The notes: a model not told the origin generated them from the sequence alone. Numbered from the stretch's first letter, positions 17,522 through 27,617 are shown. The stretch is DNA of 64,000 nucleotides from Paenibacillus senegalimassiliensis (GCF_001486585.1 NZ_LN909043.1:1361-65360), one strand, 5' to 3'. Made by a program: numbers and translations.

Positions 17522-18883
17522 ATGAAAACGAACGTAGTTGGAAGAGTGCTGAAGGTTTGGGTGGCCTTGTTGTTACTGATTGGCGTGTTGCCTGTCATGA
17601 AGAGTTATGCGGCAGAGACTAATCTAGTCACGAACGGAGGTTTCGAGTCGAATTTGGCGTCCTGGTCCAATTGGGACGGCGTAACCACCGTGACTTCCCC
17701 TGTGTACGAAGGCAGCCGTGCGGCACGGTTAGGCACGGGTGAAAGCGGCGCAGGCCAGATTATTGACGGAATTACTCCCTCCACCAAATATGAGCTTTCC
17801 GGGGCAGGACGGGTAAGTGTCACGGGAGAGACAGTGATCCTTGGCGTTGATTGTCTGGATGTCAACGGGGTTAGATTGGCAGGCGGGAAGTTTGAGTTGT
17901 TCTATACGACAACGGCTTACGCACCCAAGACGCTGACCTTCACGACGATTCCGGGTACGGCCAAGCTTCAAGTGTATATTTACAAAAATCCGAATATTGG
18001 CGGATATGGCTATATAGACGATATTTCTCTCACTCAAGCTACTCCCGATAATGGCACTGGCGGGGGAACGAAAGCGCTCTGGGTATGGGAATTGTCGGAC
18101 TTGGCAACTCCCGCAGCACGTTCTGAACTCATTCAATTCTCATTATCTAAAGGAATTAACATGCTTTATGTGAATACGGGGACCAATTTGACGACGAACC
18201 CGGACCACTATCGTGCTTTCATAGCGCAGGCACATGCTAACAATATGCAGGTAGAGGCTCTGGATGGTCAGTCAGATTGGGTGCGAGCAGAGAACCATCA
18301 TATTCCTCTTGGCAGATTGCAGGATGTGATTGATTACAATGCAGCTTCTGCGGTGAATGAACGGTTTGATGGTATTCATCATGATAATGAACCCTATACC
18401 CTGCCTGATTGGTCGACAAATAGACAAGGATTAAGTGTCGATTATCTTAATTTGGCAGCGAAGTCCCAGCAACTTCTGACAAGCAGCGGCTCTTCCATGA
18501 CCTTCTCGGGAGATATTCCGTTCTGGTATGATACGTTCTCGATCACTCATAATGGGGTGACCAAGGAAATGCATAAGCATGTTCAGGACGTTATGGACTA
18601 TGTAACAATTATGGATTACCGTGATTTCGCTGAAGGGCCGGATGGCATTATCCAGAACGGGCAGAACGAGGTTGACTACGGCAGTACCATTGGCAAGAAG
18701 GTGGTTATTGGAGTAGAGACCTATGATGTGCCGGGCGATCCGGAGTTCGTCACCTTCTACCAGGAGGGCGAAGCCTACATGAACCAGGAACTGGAGAAGG
18801 TAGACGCCTATTTCACCGGCTCTGATGGATACGGTGGGCTAGCCATTCATTACTACACCACTTATAAGAACATGTTGCCTTAA
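17522..18883 (+). CDS. secreted protein with CBM-like module and GH18-like barrel, uncharacterised
   Basis: A 453-residue exported protein. The signal peptide is about residues 1-32 (VWVALLLLIGVLPVM, cleavage after SYAA). A beta-sandwich carbohydrate-binding module (about 33-175) starts NLVTNGGFESNLASWSNW, as in CBM4/9-type domains. The C-terminal domain (about 190-453) looks like a TIM barrel beginning KALWVWELS. It holds FDGIHHDNEPY, which keeps the DG-x3-D-x-E spacing of GH18 catalytic strands, and VTIMDYRD, resembling the later GH18 MxYD strand. Together with the neighbouring GlcNAc genes this suggests an endo-acting N-acetylglucosaminidase-like activity. I do not recognise a named family. 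The ATG follows GAAAGAAGGCGAAGGG, better than a possible upstream start at 17489. Confidence 0.8.
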   Translation: MKTNVVGRVLKVWVALLLLIGVLPVMKSYAAETNLVTNGGFESNLASWSNWDGVTTVTSPVYEGSRAARLGTGESGAGQIIDGITPSTKYELSGAGRVSVTGETVILGVDCLDVNGVRLAGGKFELFYTTTAYAPKTLTFTTIPGTAKLQVYIYKNPNIGGYGYIDDISLTQATPDNGTGGGTKALWVWELSDLATPAARSELIQFSLSKGINMLYVNTGTNLTTNPDHYRAFIAQAHANNMQVEALDGQSDWVRAENHHIPLGRLQDVIDYNAASAVNERFDGIHHDNEPYTLPDWSTNRQGLSVDYLNLAAKSQQLLTSSGSSMTFSGDIPFWYDTFSITHNGVTKEMHKHVQDVMDYVTIMDYRDFAEGPDGIIQNGQNEVDYGSTIGKKVVIGVETYDVPGDPEFVTFYQEGEAYMNQELEKVDAYFTGSDGYGGLAIHYYTTYKNMLP

Positions 18884-18900
18884 CACGGGCCTTACGCAGA

Positions 18901-18939
18901 AAGAAGCCAATTCTCGTCATCCACGGGAATTGGCTTCTT
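18901..18939. terminator. bidirectional terminator between convergent genes
   Basis: A 13-bp perfect stem AAGAAGCCAATTC (18901-18913) pairs with 18927-18939 across a 13-nt loop. T-rich sequence follows on the plus side (CTTCTATT), and the minus strand has TTCTT within the arm. It closes both the + operon and the minus-strand fucosidase operon. Confidence 0.8.
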
Positions 18940-18942
18940 CTA

Positions 18943-20307
18943 TTACTGTGACCACAGACGAAATACTAGCGCGATAGGAGCCTGCTCTTCAAGCTGAATA
19001 TCGGCGGGAAGAGATACCTCAATCCCTTCATCTGTTTGATGAGATTGAAGACTTTCCGAACCGCTAACGAGATCCACCCTTTGGATTTTGCTGGCTAGCG
19101 GAATGAGAATTTTACTCTCCAAACGCTCAGCCTCCTGATAGAGAGCGAGCGCATAGACATGCTCTGCCTTGCGGGTGAAGAAGAAGCGTCCGCTGGCGTG
19201 GAGGTCATGTATTCGGGTACCATAGATGGCCTCCCCATGTAACCCCAGCCATTGCCCCAGTCCCTTGATTCGATCAATGGCTGGTGCGGGCAATCTTCCG
19301 TCAGGTTGAGGGCCCACATTTAACGCGAGGTTGCCCCCTTTAGCCACCGTTTCAATCAGCAGATGAACCAACTCGCGTACGGATTTGTACTGGTCCTCAT
19401 ATTTGAAGGAGAAAGAAGTGCCCATCGTAATGCAGCTTTCCCACGGAATATCCATCGGTTGCTCAGGAACGGTCTGTTCCGGAGTTACAATATTTTCATA
19501 GGGTCCTCCTACCGTGCGATCGGCTGTCAGCAACCAGGGCTGGTGCTGGCGCATCCGGTCCACCAATTCGCCGAGCCTGATATCCTGCTTGCGCTCTCCG
19601 CCGCGAACCCACCCAGCATCAAGCCACAATAGATCAATTCGTCCGTAACGGGTGAGTAATTCCTCTAGCTGACGATGGGTGAACTGGACAAATTGTTCCC
19701 AAAGCCAGGGCTGCTTCTCGGGGTCATAGGAAGGCCCGCGCCACATAAAGTCGCCACGCTCCATTCCAGGTGTCCAATAGTAGGGAGTGTGCCAATCCGC
19801 CTTGGAGAAGTAGGCGGAAATAGCCAGTCCTTTGGTGCGAAAAGCATTGAACAGCTCCCGGCAAATATCCGCATATTGATGAAGGTGAAAGGGAGTATCC
19901 GGTCCTGTAATCCGGTAATCGGTCGTATGGGTATCCCACATGCAGAAGCCATCATGATGTTTGGTTGTGAACGTCAAATATTTGAAGCCATTCTCGGCGG
20001 CTAGCTCCGCCCATACCTCGGGTTGAAAACGGATGGGATTAAACGTGCGGTTCAAATCAAAATACTCCCGTTTGAAGCCGGCCATATCCGTGGTCCAGTC
20101 CACATCATCCCGTGACCAGGTACCATCCTCATCACTAAGCGCCCAGGACTCCACCAGTCCGATCTGGGAGTAAGGGCCCCAGTGCATCATCAGCCCCAGC
20201 TTCTGATCCTTGAACCATTCCAGCCGCTCTAACAGCAGCGGGTTGTCCGGCTTAACCCAACTGGATTCCGTACTATAATGGTGTACCCCTTCCAGCAGTT
20301 CGCTCAT
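18943..20307 (-). CDS. GH29 alpha-L-fucosidase
   Basis: A 454-residue GH29 retaining fucosidase without signal peptide, so probably cytoplasmic. Family blocks are WFKDQKLGLMMHWGPYS at the N terminus, KYLTFTTKHHDGFCMWDT (the His pair that binds fucose) near residue 120, and the nucleophile Asp in DLLWLDAGW (near 229). A C-terminal beta-sandwich follows after about 360. It is the last gene of the minus-strand operon behind an LplABC-type importer, so imported fucosylated oligosaccharides are the likely substrate. Length and motifs are intact. Confidence 0.93.
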   Translation of the reverse strand: MSELLEGVHHYSTESSWVKPDNPLLLERLEWFKDQKLGLMMHWGPYSQIGLVESWALSDEDGTWSRDDVDWTTDMAGFKREYFDLNRTFNPIRFQPEVWAELAAENGFKYLTFTTKHHDGFCMWDTHTTDYRITGPDTPFHLHQYADICRELFNAFRTKGLAISAYFSKADWHTPYYWTPGMERGDFMWRGPSYDPEKQPWLWEQFVQFTHRQLEELLTRYGRIDLLWLDAGWVRGGERKQDIRLGELVDRMRQHQPWLLTADRTVGGPYENIVTPEQTVPEQPMDIPWESCITMGTSFSFKYEDQYKSVRELVHLLIETVAKGGNLALNVGPQPDGRLPAPAIDRIKGLGQWLGLHGEAIYGTRIHDLHASGRFFFTRKAEHVYALALYQEAERLESKILIPLASKIQRVDLVSGSESLQSHQTDEGIEVSLPADIQLEEQAPIALVFRLWSQ

Positions 20308-20332
20308 ATCTCGATCCCTCCAGATTTCACAA

Positions 20333-21217
20333 CTATTCCTTCACACTGCCCATCACGATCCCCTTAACGAAGAAGCGCTGGAGGAACGGATATACACACA
20401 GGATTGGCAGAGCGCCGATAAAGATTTGAGCAGCCTTGAAGGTCCGATTGGATACCTCCGCCAGCATGGCGGCCTGATCCGCGGTCACCTTGGTCAGATT
20501 CTCCTGTACAATGACGGTCTGCAAGTAACTGGAGAGCGGATATTTCTCCGGCGTGTTCATCAGCAGCAAGCCGTCGAACCATTCATTCCACTGTCCAACG
20601 ACCGTGAACAGGGTTACTGTAGCCATGGCCGGCAAGGAGAGAGGCGCGTAAATTCTCCACAGACTGGTCATATAACCGCCACCATCGATGAAGCTGGCTT
20701 CCTCCAGCTCTTTGGGGAGCCCCCGGAAGAAGTTAAGCAGCAGGATGACATTGAACACGGCAACTGCGCCCGGGATGACGAGTGCCCAGAGGGTGTCAAT
20801 CAACCCCGTATCACGAATGGTCATATATCTGGGAATCAAACCGCCGGAGAACAGCGTAGTGAATACGAAGAACCAGGCGTATTGTGTACGGAAGGCAAAA
20901 TCCTTGGCTTCCTTGGACAAGGGATAGGCAATCAGCAGCGTCAGCAACATACTGATGCTCGTACCCAGTACGACGCGCTGTACGGTAATCCACATGGCCT
21001 TCAGAAATTGCGGTTTGGTCAGCACATATTCATAAGAGCTGAGTGTAAAGTCGACCGGCCACAGCCCGACCATTCCTGCGGTTGCCGGTCCCTTGGAACT
21101 GAACGATAGAGCGAGAATATGGACCATAGGCAGAACACAAAGCAGCCCGAGTGCAATCAGAAAGGTATAGTTGCAGGCCATAAAAATTTTGCGGCTAAGT
21201 GATGGTTTGATATGCAT
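20333..21217 (-). CDS. sugar ABC permease, LplC/YtcP type
   Basis: A 294-residue six-helix permease. It has the LplC-family hallmarks: the TLFSGGLIPRYMTIRDTGLIDTLWALVIPGA segment, the EAA loop EEASFIDGGGYMTSLWRIYAPLSLPA near residue 190, and the C-terminal RFFVKGIVMGSVKE. It follows its partner permease by 18 nt and precedes the fucosidase. The ATPase is expected in trans. Confidence 0.94.
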   Translation of the reverse strand: MHIKPSLSRKIFMACNYTFLIALGLLCVLPMVHILALSFSSKGPATAGMVGLWPVDFTLSSYEYVLTKPQFLKAMWITVQRVVLGTSISMLLTLLIAYPLSKEAKDFAFRTQYAWFFVFTTLFSGGLIPRYMTIRDTGLIDTLWALVIPGAVAVFNVILLLNFFRGLPKELEEASFIDGGGYMTSLWRIYAPLSLPAMATVTLFTVVGQWNEWFDGLLLMNTPEKYPLSSYLQTVIVQENLTKVTADQAAMLAEVSNRTFKAAQIFIGALPILCVYPFLQRFFVKGIVMGSVKE

Positions 21218-21235
21218 GCCCTATTTCCTCCCCGA

Positions 21236-22135
21236 TTAAAATATTCTGTAGTTAGCAAATTTGGATGCCAAAGCATAAGAGGTGGTAATAAACACGAGTG
21301 AAACGATAGATTTAAAGAAGCCGACCGCTGTACCTACACCATACTGTGCGTTCTGCATCCCGATTCGATAAATGAAGGTATCCAGGACATCGCCGCTCTG
21401 GTAGACCTGCGGACTATACAGGTTAAATACCTGGTCGAAGCCGGCGTTCAATACATTCCCCAAGGAGAGTGTAGCCATCAGGATGACGATGGGCATCATG
21501 CCCGGCAGGGTGATGTGAATTGTTTGCTTCCAGCGACTGGCACCATCTACGGTGGCCGCTTCATACAAACTCGGATTAATCGAGGACAAGGCCGCGAGAT
21601 ATACGATGGTGCTGAACCCGAATTCCTTCCAGATATCGCTCATGACCAGGGTATAAGGGAACCATTTATTGCTTCCCAGAAAGAAGATCGGTTCAACGCC
21701 AAACCAGCCCAGCACCTGATTCACAATCCCGTTGGTGGGAGATAAAATATCGATTAAGATACCGCCGAGAATAACCCAGGACAGGAAGTGGGGCAAGTAA
21801 ATGAGCGTCTGCACGCCCCGCTTGATCAGTTCGTTGCGAAGTTCATTCAGCAACAGGGAGATGGTGATGGGAGCGATAAGTCCGGCTCCAATCTTCATAA
21901 TGGAGATAAAGATGGTATTCCAGATAATCTGTCCGGTCTCCGGTAGCGCAAATACATAATGGAAGTTATCAAGCCCAATCCACTTGGAGCCGAACAATCC
22001 CTTGAAGGGTGTGAATTTCTGAAAGGCCATTGCAATTCCGACCATGGGCCAATAGCTGTAGATGAGTACCAGAATAACTCCTGGAAGAATCATCAGATGA
22101 AGCGGCCATTGACGACGAAATTTTTTGGCGAGCAT
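21236..22135 (-). CDS. sugar ABC permease, LplB type
   Basis: A 299-residue six-helix permease beginning with a basic patch and the first helix LHLMILPGVILVLIYSYWPM. FGSKWIGLDNFHYVF and the EAA loop YEAATVDGASRWKQTIHITLPGMMP are typical of LplB. It pairs with the next gene in the minus-strand operon. A hairpin lies just upstream, between it and the binding-protein gene. Confidence 0.94.
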   Translation of the reverse strand: MLAKKFRRQWPLHLMILPGVILVLIYSYWPMVGIAMAFQKFTPFKGLFGSKWIGLDNFHYVFALPETGQIIWNTIFISIMKIGAGLIAPITISLLLNELRNELIKRGVQTLIYLPHFLSWVILGGILIDILSPTNGIVNQVLGWFGVEPIFFLGSNKWFPYTLVMSDIWKEFGFSTIVYLAALSSINPSLYEAATVDGASRWKQTIHITLPGMMPIVILMATLSLGNVLNAGFDQVFNLYSPQVYQSGDVLDTFIYRIGMQNAQYGVGTAVGFFKSIVSLVFITTSYALASKFANYRIF

Positions 22136-22167
22136 AGCGGATCATCCTCCTTGGGGGTTTTTGGGGG

Positions 22168-22205
22168 AAAAGAAAGAGGAGAGGGATGAATGGACTCCTC
22201 TCCTC
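22168..22205 (-). terminator. partial terminator/attenuator between binding protein and permeases
   Basis: On the minus strand GAGGAGAGG pairs perfectly with CCTCTCCTC (22176-22184 and 22197-22205), followed by TTTCTTTT (22168-22175). It lies inside the operon, where leaky termination would keep the binding protein above the permeases. Confidence 0.6.
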
Positions 22206-22231
22206 CTGATCAATCAGTTACTTCGGATGGT

Positions 22232-23920
22232 TTATTTGGATGCATTCCATTCGTTGACTTCTTCCGTGATGGCATCTCCGCCAAGCTTCTTCCAATTGCT
22301 TACGAAATCATCGAAGGAATCGGGACTGGCTTCGCCAAGAATAATTCGAACGAAGGTTTCCTGCTCCAGCTTATCCAGCGTAGCTTTCCGGTCCGCCATC
22401 GTTTCGGTCGGTGCACCAACGAAGCTGTTGCTGATCACTTTTTTCTGATCGTTAAGCTCGCGCAACTGTCTCATGGAGCCGTCTGGACCATTGGCTACAT
22501 ACCCGGACCATCCGGCTGGATTAGTGCCGTCAAGGAAAGTCTGGAATTCCTTGAACATGATCTTTGTCTCCGAACTGGAGATGGCGGCATCGCTGTTCGT
22601 TTTCAAAGCCTCTTCCAATTCCTGCTGACGAATCAAATCCTTATTCGGATTAACGACCTCAACCAGGGAGTATTTATTCACTCCGATGGACACCTCATCA
22701 ACGATGACTTGACCGTAAGTATCAAATTCAGCTTCATCGCTGTACAATTTTTGATAATAGAGGTTAGCCAGCTTCACAATGACTTCCGGATGCTCATAAT
22801 CCTTGGTCAACACATAATAGTGACTAACGGAGAATGGCATTTGTACGGTAGCAGTACCGCCGTCCACAGAAGGGATCGGATATGATTTCCACTTTACACT
22901 TTCATCTTCTTTGACCATATCCCAGAACGGCCAGGCCGGATACCAACTTGGCCCTACCACCATACCAATCTTGTGGCTAGTGATGGATTCAAACATTTTA
23001 ATCGTATCTTTAACCCCGAATTCCGGGTCAATCAGCTTGTTCTTGTACATTTCCTGCAGCTTGGTGAGAGTTTCCTTCACCTCAGGCTGAATGCTGCCAT
23101 ACTCCAGCTTGCCATCCTTCTCAATCCAAATCCCGGGGTAGGCTTCGAAAGAATTGAACAACCCGAGGGAAGTGGTAGCGAGTCCGATATCTTTGGTCAA
23201 CCCGATGCCGTAGGTATCCGATTTACCGTTGCCGTCAGGGTCCTGGCTTTGGAAGGCCTGAGCAATCGCTACTACATCATCGAACGATTGAGGGTCTGGC
23301 AAGTTCAACTTCTCCATCCAGTCCTCTCTTACCCAAAGAAGTGGGGCAGAGCCACCAATCACCGGCTGGGTTGAAGGGATAGCCAGTAATTTCCCATCAA
23401 ATGTCGCTGAGGGCAGCGCATTATTCTCAATAGACATTAATTCCTTGAGATCATCACTAGCATATTTCTCAAAGGCATCCGTCAAGTCTGCTAATTGCCC
23501 GGCATCCGCCAATTGTCTTAATTGCTCTTCATTAACTTCCATAAAATCGGGCAAGTCGTTGGAGGCGATCGCAATGTTGACCTTGGATTCATATTGCTCC
23601 TGGCCTGTAACAATCCATTTATAATTCACGTTAATACCTAAGCTTTTGTAGAAATCCATCCAGACATTGTTATTAATGTCATGTCCATTCGGGAACTTGG
23701 TTGATTCACTGACATAGCGAATGGCACTTAGTTCAATCGGAGAATCGTATTTGCCAAAGGGATCGGCATTCTCATTGTTGACAACGCTTTCATTATTACT
23801 TCCACTGTCTGCAGCCCCTTGATTAGATGCAGCATTGTTGCCCGTGCCGCAGGCGCTTAATACTAGCGAGAAAGCCATGATCATAACCAGCGTACTTAAA
23901 CCCAGCTTGCTTTTCTTCAT
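22232..23920 (-). CDS. LipO/LplA-type extracellular solute-binding lipoprotein
   Basis: A 562-residue binding protein of the large Lpl class (usual length about 500-560). The signal peptide runs MKKSKLGLSTLVMIMAFSLV, followed by lipobox LSAC (Cys near 24), and then a low-complexity Asn/Gly/Ser spacer. DPDGNGKSDTYGIGLTK resembles the calcium-binding loop common in this class. The start at 23920 is chosen over a longer frame (to 23965) because GAGGAGGG stands 7-9 nt before it. It captures the sugar for the two permeases downstream, probably a fucosylated glycan fragment, and is controlled by the YesN/YesM pair encoded just upstream. Confidence 0.92.
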   Translation of the reverse strand: MKKSKLGLSTLVMIMAFSLVLSACGTGNNAASNQGAADSGSNNESVVNNENADPFGKYDSPIELSAIRYVSESTKFPNGHDINNNVWMDFYKSLGINVNYKWIVTGQEQYESKVNIAIASNDLPDFMEVNEEQLRQLADAGQLADLTDAFEKYASDDLKELMSIENNALPSATFDGKLLAIPSTQPVIGGSAPLLWVREDWMEKLNLPDPQSFDDVVAIAQAFQSQDPDGNGKSDTYGIGLTKDIGLATTSLGLFNSFEAYPGIWIEKDGKLEYGSIQPEVKETLTKLQEMYKNKLIDPEFGVKDTIKMFESITSHKIGMVVGPSWYPAWPFWDMVKEDESVKWKSYPIPSVDGGTATVQMPFSVSHYYVLTKDYEHPEVIVKLANLYYQKLYSDEAEFDTYGQVIVDEVSIGVNKYSLVEVVNPNKDLIRQQELEEALKTNSDAAISSSETKIMFKEFQTFLDGTNPAGWSGYVANGPDGSMRQLRELNDQKKVISNSFVGAPTETMADRKATLDKLEQETFVRIILGEASPDSFDDFVSNWKKLGGDAITEEVNEWNASK

Positions 23921-24047
23921 GTGTACCCTCCTCAAGAATCTGCTAGATATTGCTTTTTTCTTCAAGCGTTGTATTCTCTTCTCTTTAAATTATAGAGAGC
24001 AGCCCAAGCACGATCTACTTCAAGCTTTTTACATTCCTATCTTCCGT

Positions 24048-25718
24048 TTACGTATTTTTTAACTCTCGATACTCCTGAGGAGTCAAATGGGTAGCTTTTT
24101 TGAAGAAACGATAAAAATAAGGCGGTGAAATGAAACCGACAGAAGCGGCGACTTCATGAATTTTAATGTTGGTGCTGCTGAGCAATTCCTTCGCTTTGGC
24201 TAATCTGGCTGCTGTAATCGATTCGGATAGGCCTTCTCCTGTAATTTGCTTGTACAAGCGAGACAAATAGGAGGGGTTGTGTCCGACCATCTCTCCGATC
24301 TGGGTTAATGACAAATCGCCTGCCAGATTTTGCTCAATGTAATGATTGACCTTAATGATGACCTCGTGTTGCTGCTCGTATTTATTCTGTTCCTTGTGGG
24401 AGAAGATCAGGTCTGATAACTGCCGCAGAAAAGCGCAAGCAGCTTCCCAGGATTCATGTGCCTTGAACTGGGTCAGTTCGTCAAAATTAATCTGCTTCGT
24501 TCCACACACTTCCTGGAATTCGACGATATGGGGAATGAAGACGGCAACCAATTCGTAGTATATTTCCATGCGCAGCAAGAACTCATAGCTTCCCGATGAG
24601 GCATCCGATACACTCGTCACCTCAGTAAGCAGTGTATAAAATTCTTCCTTCTCTCCGTTATCCAAGCAGCCGCGAAGCAGTTCGATTCTCTTCAAATGAA
24701 TTCGCGAACGCGCCTTCATGCCGGACTCTACAGCAGGCTGTACTTCGAGAGCCGCCTCGACGAGCAGGGATTCATGGCCAATGCCCAAGCCGCTGCTCAG
24801 CAGCTCGCGAAGGGTCTCCAGCTTGGAGGGGAGCTGCTTCCATGACACCCATTCATTAGAAGCGGCAAATGAGGTTTTGAGCTTCAGCAAAGTTCGGCAT
24901 TCCGTTTGAATTTGTTCCAGCGTCCCGTGAACAAAGCGAGTTACCCGTTTTACGGCTTCCTCATGGCTTTCGCCTGCCTCCAGTTCACCTTCACGGTATT
25001 GGAGCAGCCACACCATCTTTGCTCGGTCATATTCCACCGCGATATAAGACACCATAGGACTGAGCAATTCGCTCATAATATTCTCGATGGCATACAGGTA
25101 TAGAGAACGCATCCCCAAGGAGTCCTGGTCATTCCAGGTATCCACCCGGCACAGCAGCATCAGGGAAGGAAGCTGGGCATGAAGCGGCATATCCAGTTCC
25201 TCAAACCGCTCATGGATGTTCTGGGCCTGCAAATATTCAGGTCCACTTTGCAGCCAATCAAGGACAAATCTTTTTTGGAGGAAGGGGAGGGCCTTGCGCA
25301 TATTCTCTTTGGCTTGGCTGACCAGGCTGCCCGCCTCCATATCCTGATCAAGCAGGCGAATTCCCTTCTCTAGCGCCCTTAGCACGGCATCGTTGCCTTC
25401 TGCCTTGAGAATATAATCAATACTGCCCCCTCGGGTAGCCTCTTGAATGTAGGAGAACTGATCGTGTCCGGTCAGGAAAATAATTTTGCAATTGGGCCAA
25501 TAACGACGGATCTCCTTCTGGAGGGCCAGGCCGCTGAGTCCAGGCATCTTGATATCCGACAAGACGATATCGATCTTTGTGCGCTTGAGCCAGTTCAAGG
25601 CCTCGCTGGCGGAGTAGGATTTATAGACCTCCACATCAAGCGTTGCTGCCCCTTCGCACAGGTCCGCTAATCCATCTACAATATAAGGTTCGTCATCAAC
25701 AATCAGCAATCTATACAT
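24048..25718 (-). CDS. yesN: YesN-type response regulator with AraC output domain
   Basis: A 556-residue regulator. The receiver domain (about 1-120) has DDEP near the start and phospho-acceptor Asp about 55 in DIVLSDIKMPG. A long central linker follows, and a C-terminal AraC-type double helix-turn-helix covers about residues 455-556 (DLSLTQIGEMVGHNPSYLSRLYKQITGEG and FYRFFKKATHLTPQEYR). These proteins activate neighbouring sugar-importer operons. Its first codons overlap the kinase gene by 8 nt, so the pair is translationally coupled. The likely target is the LplABC-fucosidase operon immediately downstream on the same strand. Confidence 0.93.
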   Translation of the reverse strand: MYRLLIVDDEPYIVDGLADLCEGAATLDVEVYKSYSASEALNWLKRTKIDIVLSDIKMPGLSGLALQKEIRRYWPNCKIIFLTGHDQFSYIQEATRGGSIDYILKAEGNDAVLRALEKGIRLLDQDMEAGSLVSQAKENMRKALPFLQKRFVLDWLQSGPEYLQAQNIHERFEELDMPLHAQLPSLMLLCRVDTWNDQDSLGMRSLYLYAIENIMSELLSPMVSYIAVEYDRAKMVWLLQYREGELEAGESHEEAVKRVTRFVHGTLEQIQTECRTLLKLKTSFAASNEWVSWKQLPSKLETLRELLSSGLGIGHESLLVEAALEVQPAVESGMKARSRIHLKRIELLRGCLDNGEKEEFYTLLTEVTSVSDASSGSYEFLLRMEIYYELVAVFIPHIVEFQEVCGTKQINFDELTQFKAHESWEAACAFLRQLSDLIFSHKEQNKYEQQHEVIIKVNHYIEQNLAGDLSLTQIGEMVGHNPSYLSRLYKQITGEGLSESITAARLAKAKELLSSTNIKIHEVAASVGFISPPYFYRFFKKATHLTPQEYRELKNT

Positions 25719-27477
25719 CGTGCCTCGTCCCCTTTTCTGGTGGAAGTCTCATCTCGATTTTCAATCCACCCAGGCGGCTGCGTGATAATTGCAATCCTCC
25801 GGCTGGACCGAATTTCAGTTGTAAGCGGCGGTGCACATTAAGTAGCCCGGTAACCTCGCTGTTCACCTCAGGACAAGCTAGTAAGTCTCGCAACTGAGTC
25901 AGTTTGCTCTCCGTCAGTGCTTCTCCGTTATCTTCTATACAGATGGTCAGGCCATCAGAATTATCAGACATACTAATTTCGATGCGGCCATTCGCTTCCT
26001 TGTCCTCAAGGCCATGCTCATAAGCATTCTCAATCAAGGGCTGCAGGACAAGCAAGGGCACGCCGTAGCTGGTATATGCCTCGGGAATTGGCTCCCAGTG
26101 AGCCGTAATTCGGTGGCGGAAGCGGATCGTCTGAATATCGACATAAGCTTTGGCATGAGCTACTTCAGCCTCCAAGGCCACATCATCCGAGGCATTTCGT
26201 GTTATGAACTTGAAGTATTCCCCTAAGATTCGGGTAAAGCGGACGATATTTTCGAAGTCATGCATTTCGCCCATCTGATGCAACGTAAAGAAGCTGTTGT
26301 AGAGAAAATGTGGATTGATCTGCGACTGGAGTTGCTTCAACTCGAAGCGTTGGGAGCGAATCTTCTGCTCGTAGACCTCATCAATCAGTACCTCAAGTCG
26401 TTCGACCATCAAATTGAATTGCTCATAAAGATAGCGGAATTCATCATTATGTACATGCGTGAGCTTCACCTGCAAATTACCGATATCAATCTTGCGGAAG
26501 GCGCGTACCATACGGTGAAGTGGACGATGAATTCGATTATAAATCCAATAAGAGAATACGATCACGACGATGATTGAGAAGGTGGATAACCCGAATAGGA
26601 TCATGCGGTATTGACTGAGTGGACCAATGAATTCCGATTGCGGCACAAACATGACCAAATCGGCATTTAAATAATCCGAATGCATGACGCTTGTCCAATA
26701 AGCAGCATTGCCAACTGATATATTCTCATCATACGACTGCTTCAGTAAGCGGGCCTCCGCCAAGCCTTCTTGGTCAACCTTGCTCAGAATTTGAGCTCCG
26801 AGTTCTTCACCTCCGGCGTTGAAGATCGACCAGCCTTGATCCGAACTGATGATGGCCGCCCCTCCACTACCTGTAGCCAGTGTTAACAGAGCTTGCTGCA
26901 AATCCGAAATGGAGAGTTCGGTGACAATGACGAAGCCCGGGTCCTTACCTGAACGTGGATAGTCCGGGTTGGCCAGACCGAGGAGCAGCTTGTGATTCCA
27001 GCTAAATATCACATTATTCGGCGCATCGATCAACGCAGCTACTTGATTTTCCGGGAGTGGGTCTACATAAGAGGACTCCTGAATGGTCTTACTGATTAAT
27101 GGAATATATACTTTGGCAGATTCAATGTATTGATTGGAGCCTTGAAGCAGACGCATCTTATCGTGCAATCGGTTAACAGACTGGAAATATTCCGAGCGGG
27201 GCATAGCGGGTGCAATGGTACTTAGCTTTTGCAGATCAGAGTCCTGGGATAGATTGTTCATCAGCATTTTGGTACTGCTTAATTCCTGCTCTAGTGAGCG
27301 CATATAGAAGGTCATCCGGGCATGAATGGATTGGGTGTTCTTCTCCCGGACATGATTGGCCCCGGATTCATTCAGAATCATCGCTACAATGTATACGGGG
27401 ATAATGGCTAACAAGAAGCCCGTAACGAGCTTCGGGTAGATTGAGTTGTTCCATAGACGGCTCACGGGTGCGATCAT
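25711..27477 (-). CDS. yesM: YesM-type sensor histidine kinase
   Basis: A 588-residue membrane kinase. The first transmembrane helix is at about 15-35 and a second near 290-310, bracketing an extracellular dCache-like sensor. A HAMP domain (RPLHRMVRAFRKIDIGNLQVKL) follows, then the His_kinase domain of LytS/YesM type with QINPHFLYNSF (His near 390) and a HATPase with VLQPLIENAYEHGL and IEDNGEAL. It phosphorylates the downstream AraC-type regulator, probably in response to extracellular saccharide. No gene or clear signal is seen in the 140 nt between it and the next gene upstream. Confidence 0.93.
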   Translation of the reverse strand: MIAPVSRLWNNSIYPKLVTGFLLAIIPVYIVAMILNESGANHVREKNTQSIHARMTFYMRSLEQELSSTKMLMNNLSQDSDLQKLSTIAPAMPRSEYFQSVNRLHDKMRLLQGSNQYIESAKVYIPLISKTIQESSYVDPLPENQVAALIDAPNNVIFSWNHKLLLGLANPDYPRSGKDPGFVIVTELSISDLQQALLTLATGSGGAAIISSDQGWSIFNAGGEELGAQILSKVDQEGLAEARLLKQSYDENISVGNAAYWTSVMHSDYLNADLVMFVPQSEFIGPLSQYRMILFGLSTFSIIVVIVFSYWIYNRIHRPLHRMVRAFRKIDIGNLQVKLTHVHNDEFRYLYEQFNLMVERLEVLIDEVYEQKIRSQRFELKQLQSQINPHFLYNSFFTLHQMGEMHDFENIVRFTRILGEYFKFITRNASDDVALEAEVAHAKAYVDIQTIRFRHRITAHWEPIPEAYTSYGVPLLVLQPLIENAYEHGLEDKEANGRIEISMSDNSDGLTICIEDNGEALTESKLTQLRDLLACPEVNSEVTGLLNVHRRLQLKFGPAGGLQLSRSRLGGLKIEMRLPPEKGTRHDV

Positions 27478-27617
27478 CCTCCAAAGAAGTTCTTGTAGCC
27501 GTTTCTCCTGAAAGGGGCTGGCAGGTCACAGGCAACGGGTTCTTTGTGTTGCGATCATCGTTGATAGGTTGTGGCCAACGAAGAGCAGCATGAAAACACT
27601 TCTGGTGTAATTCAATA

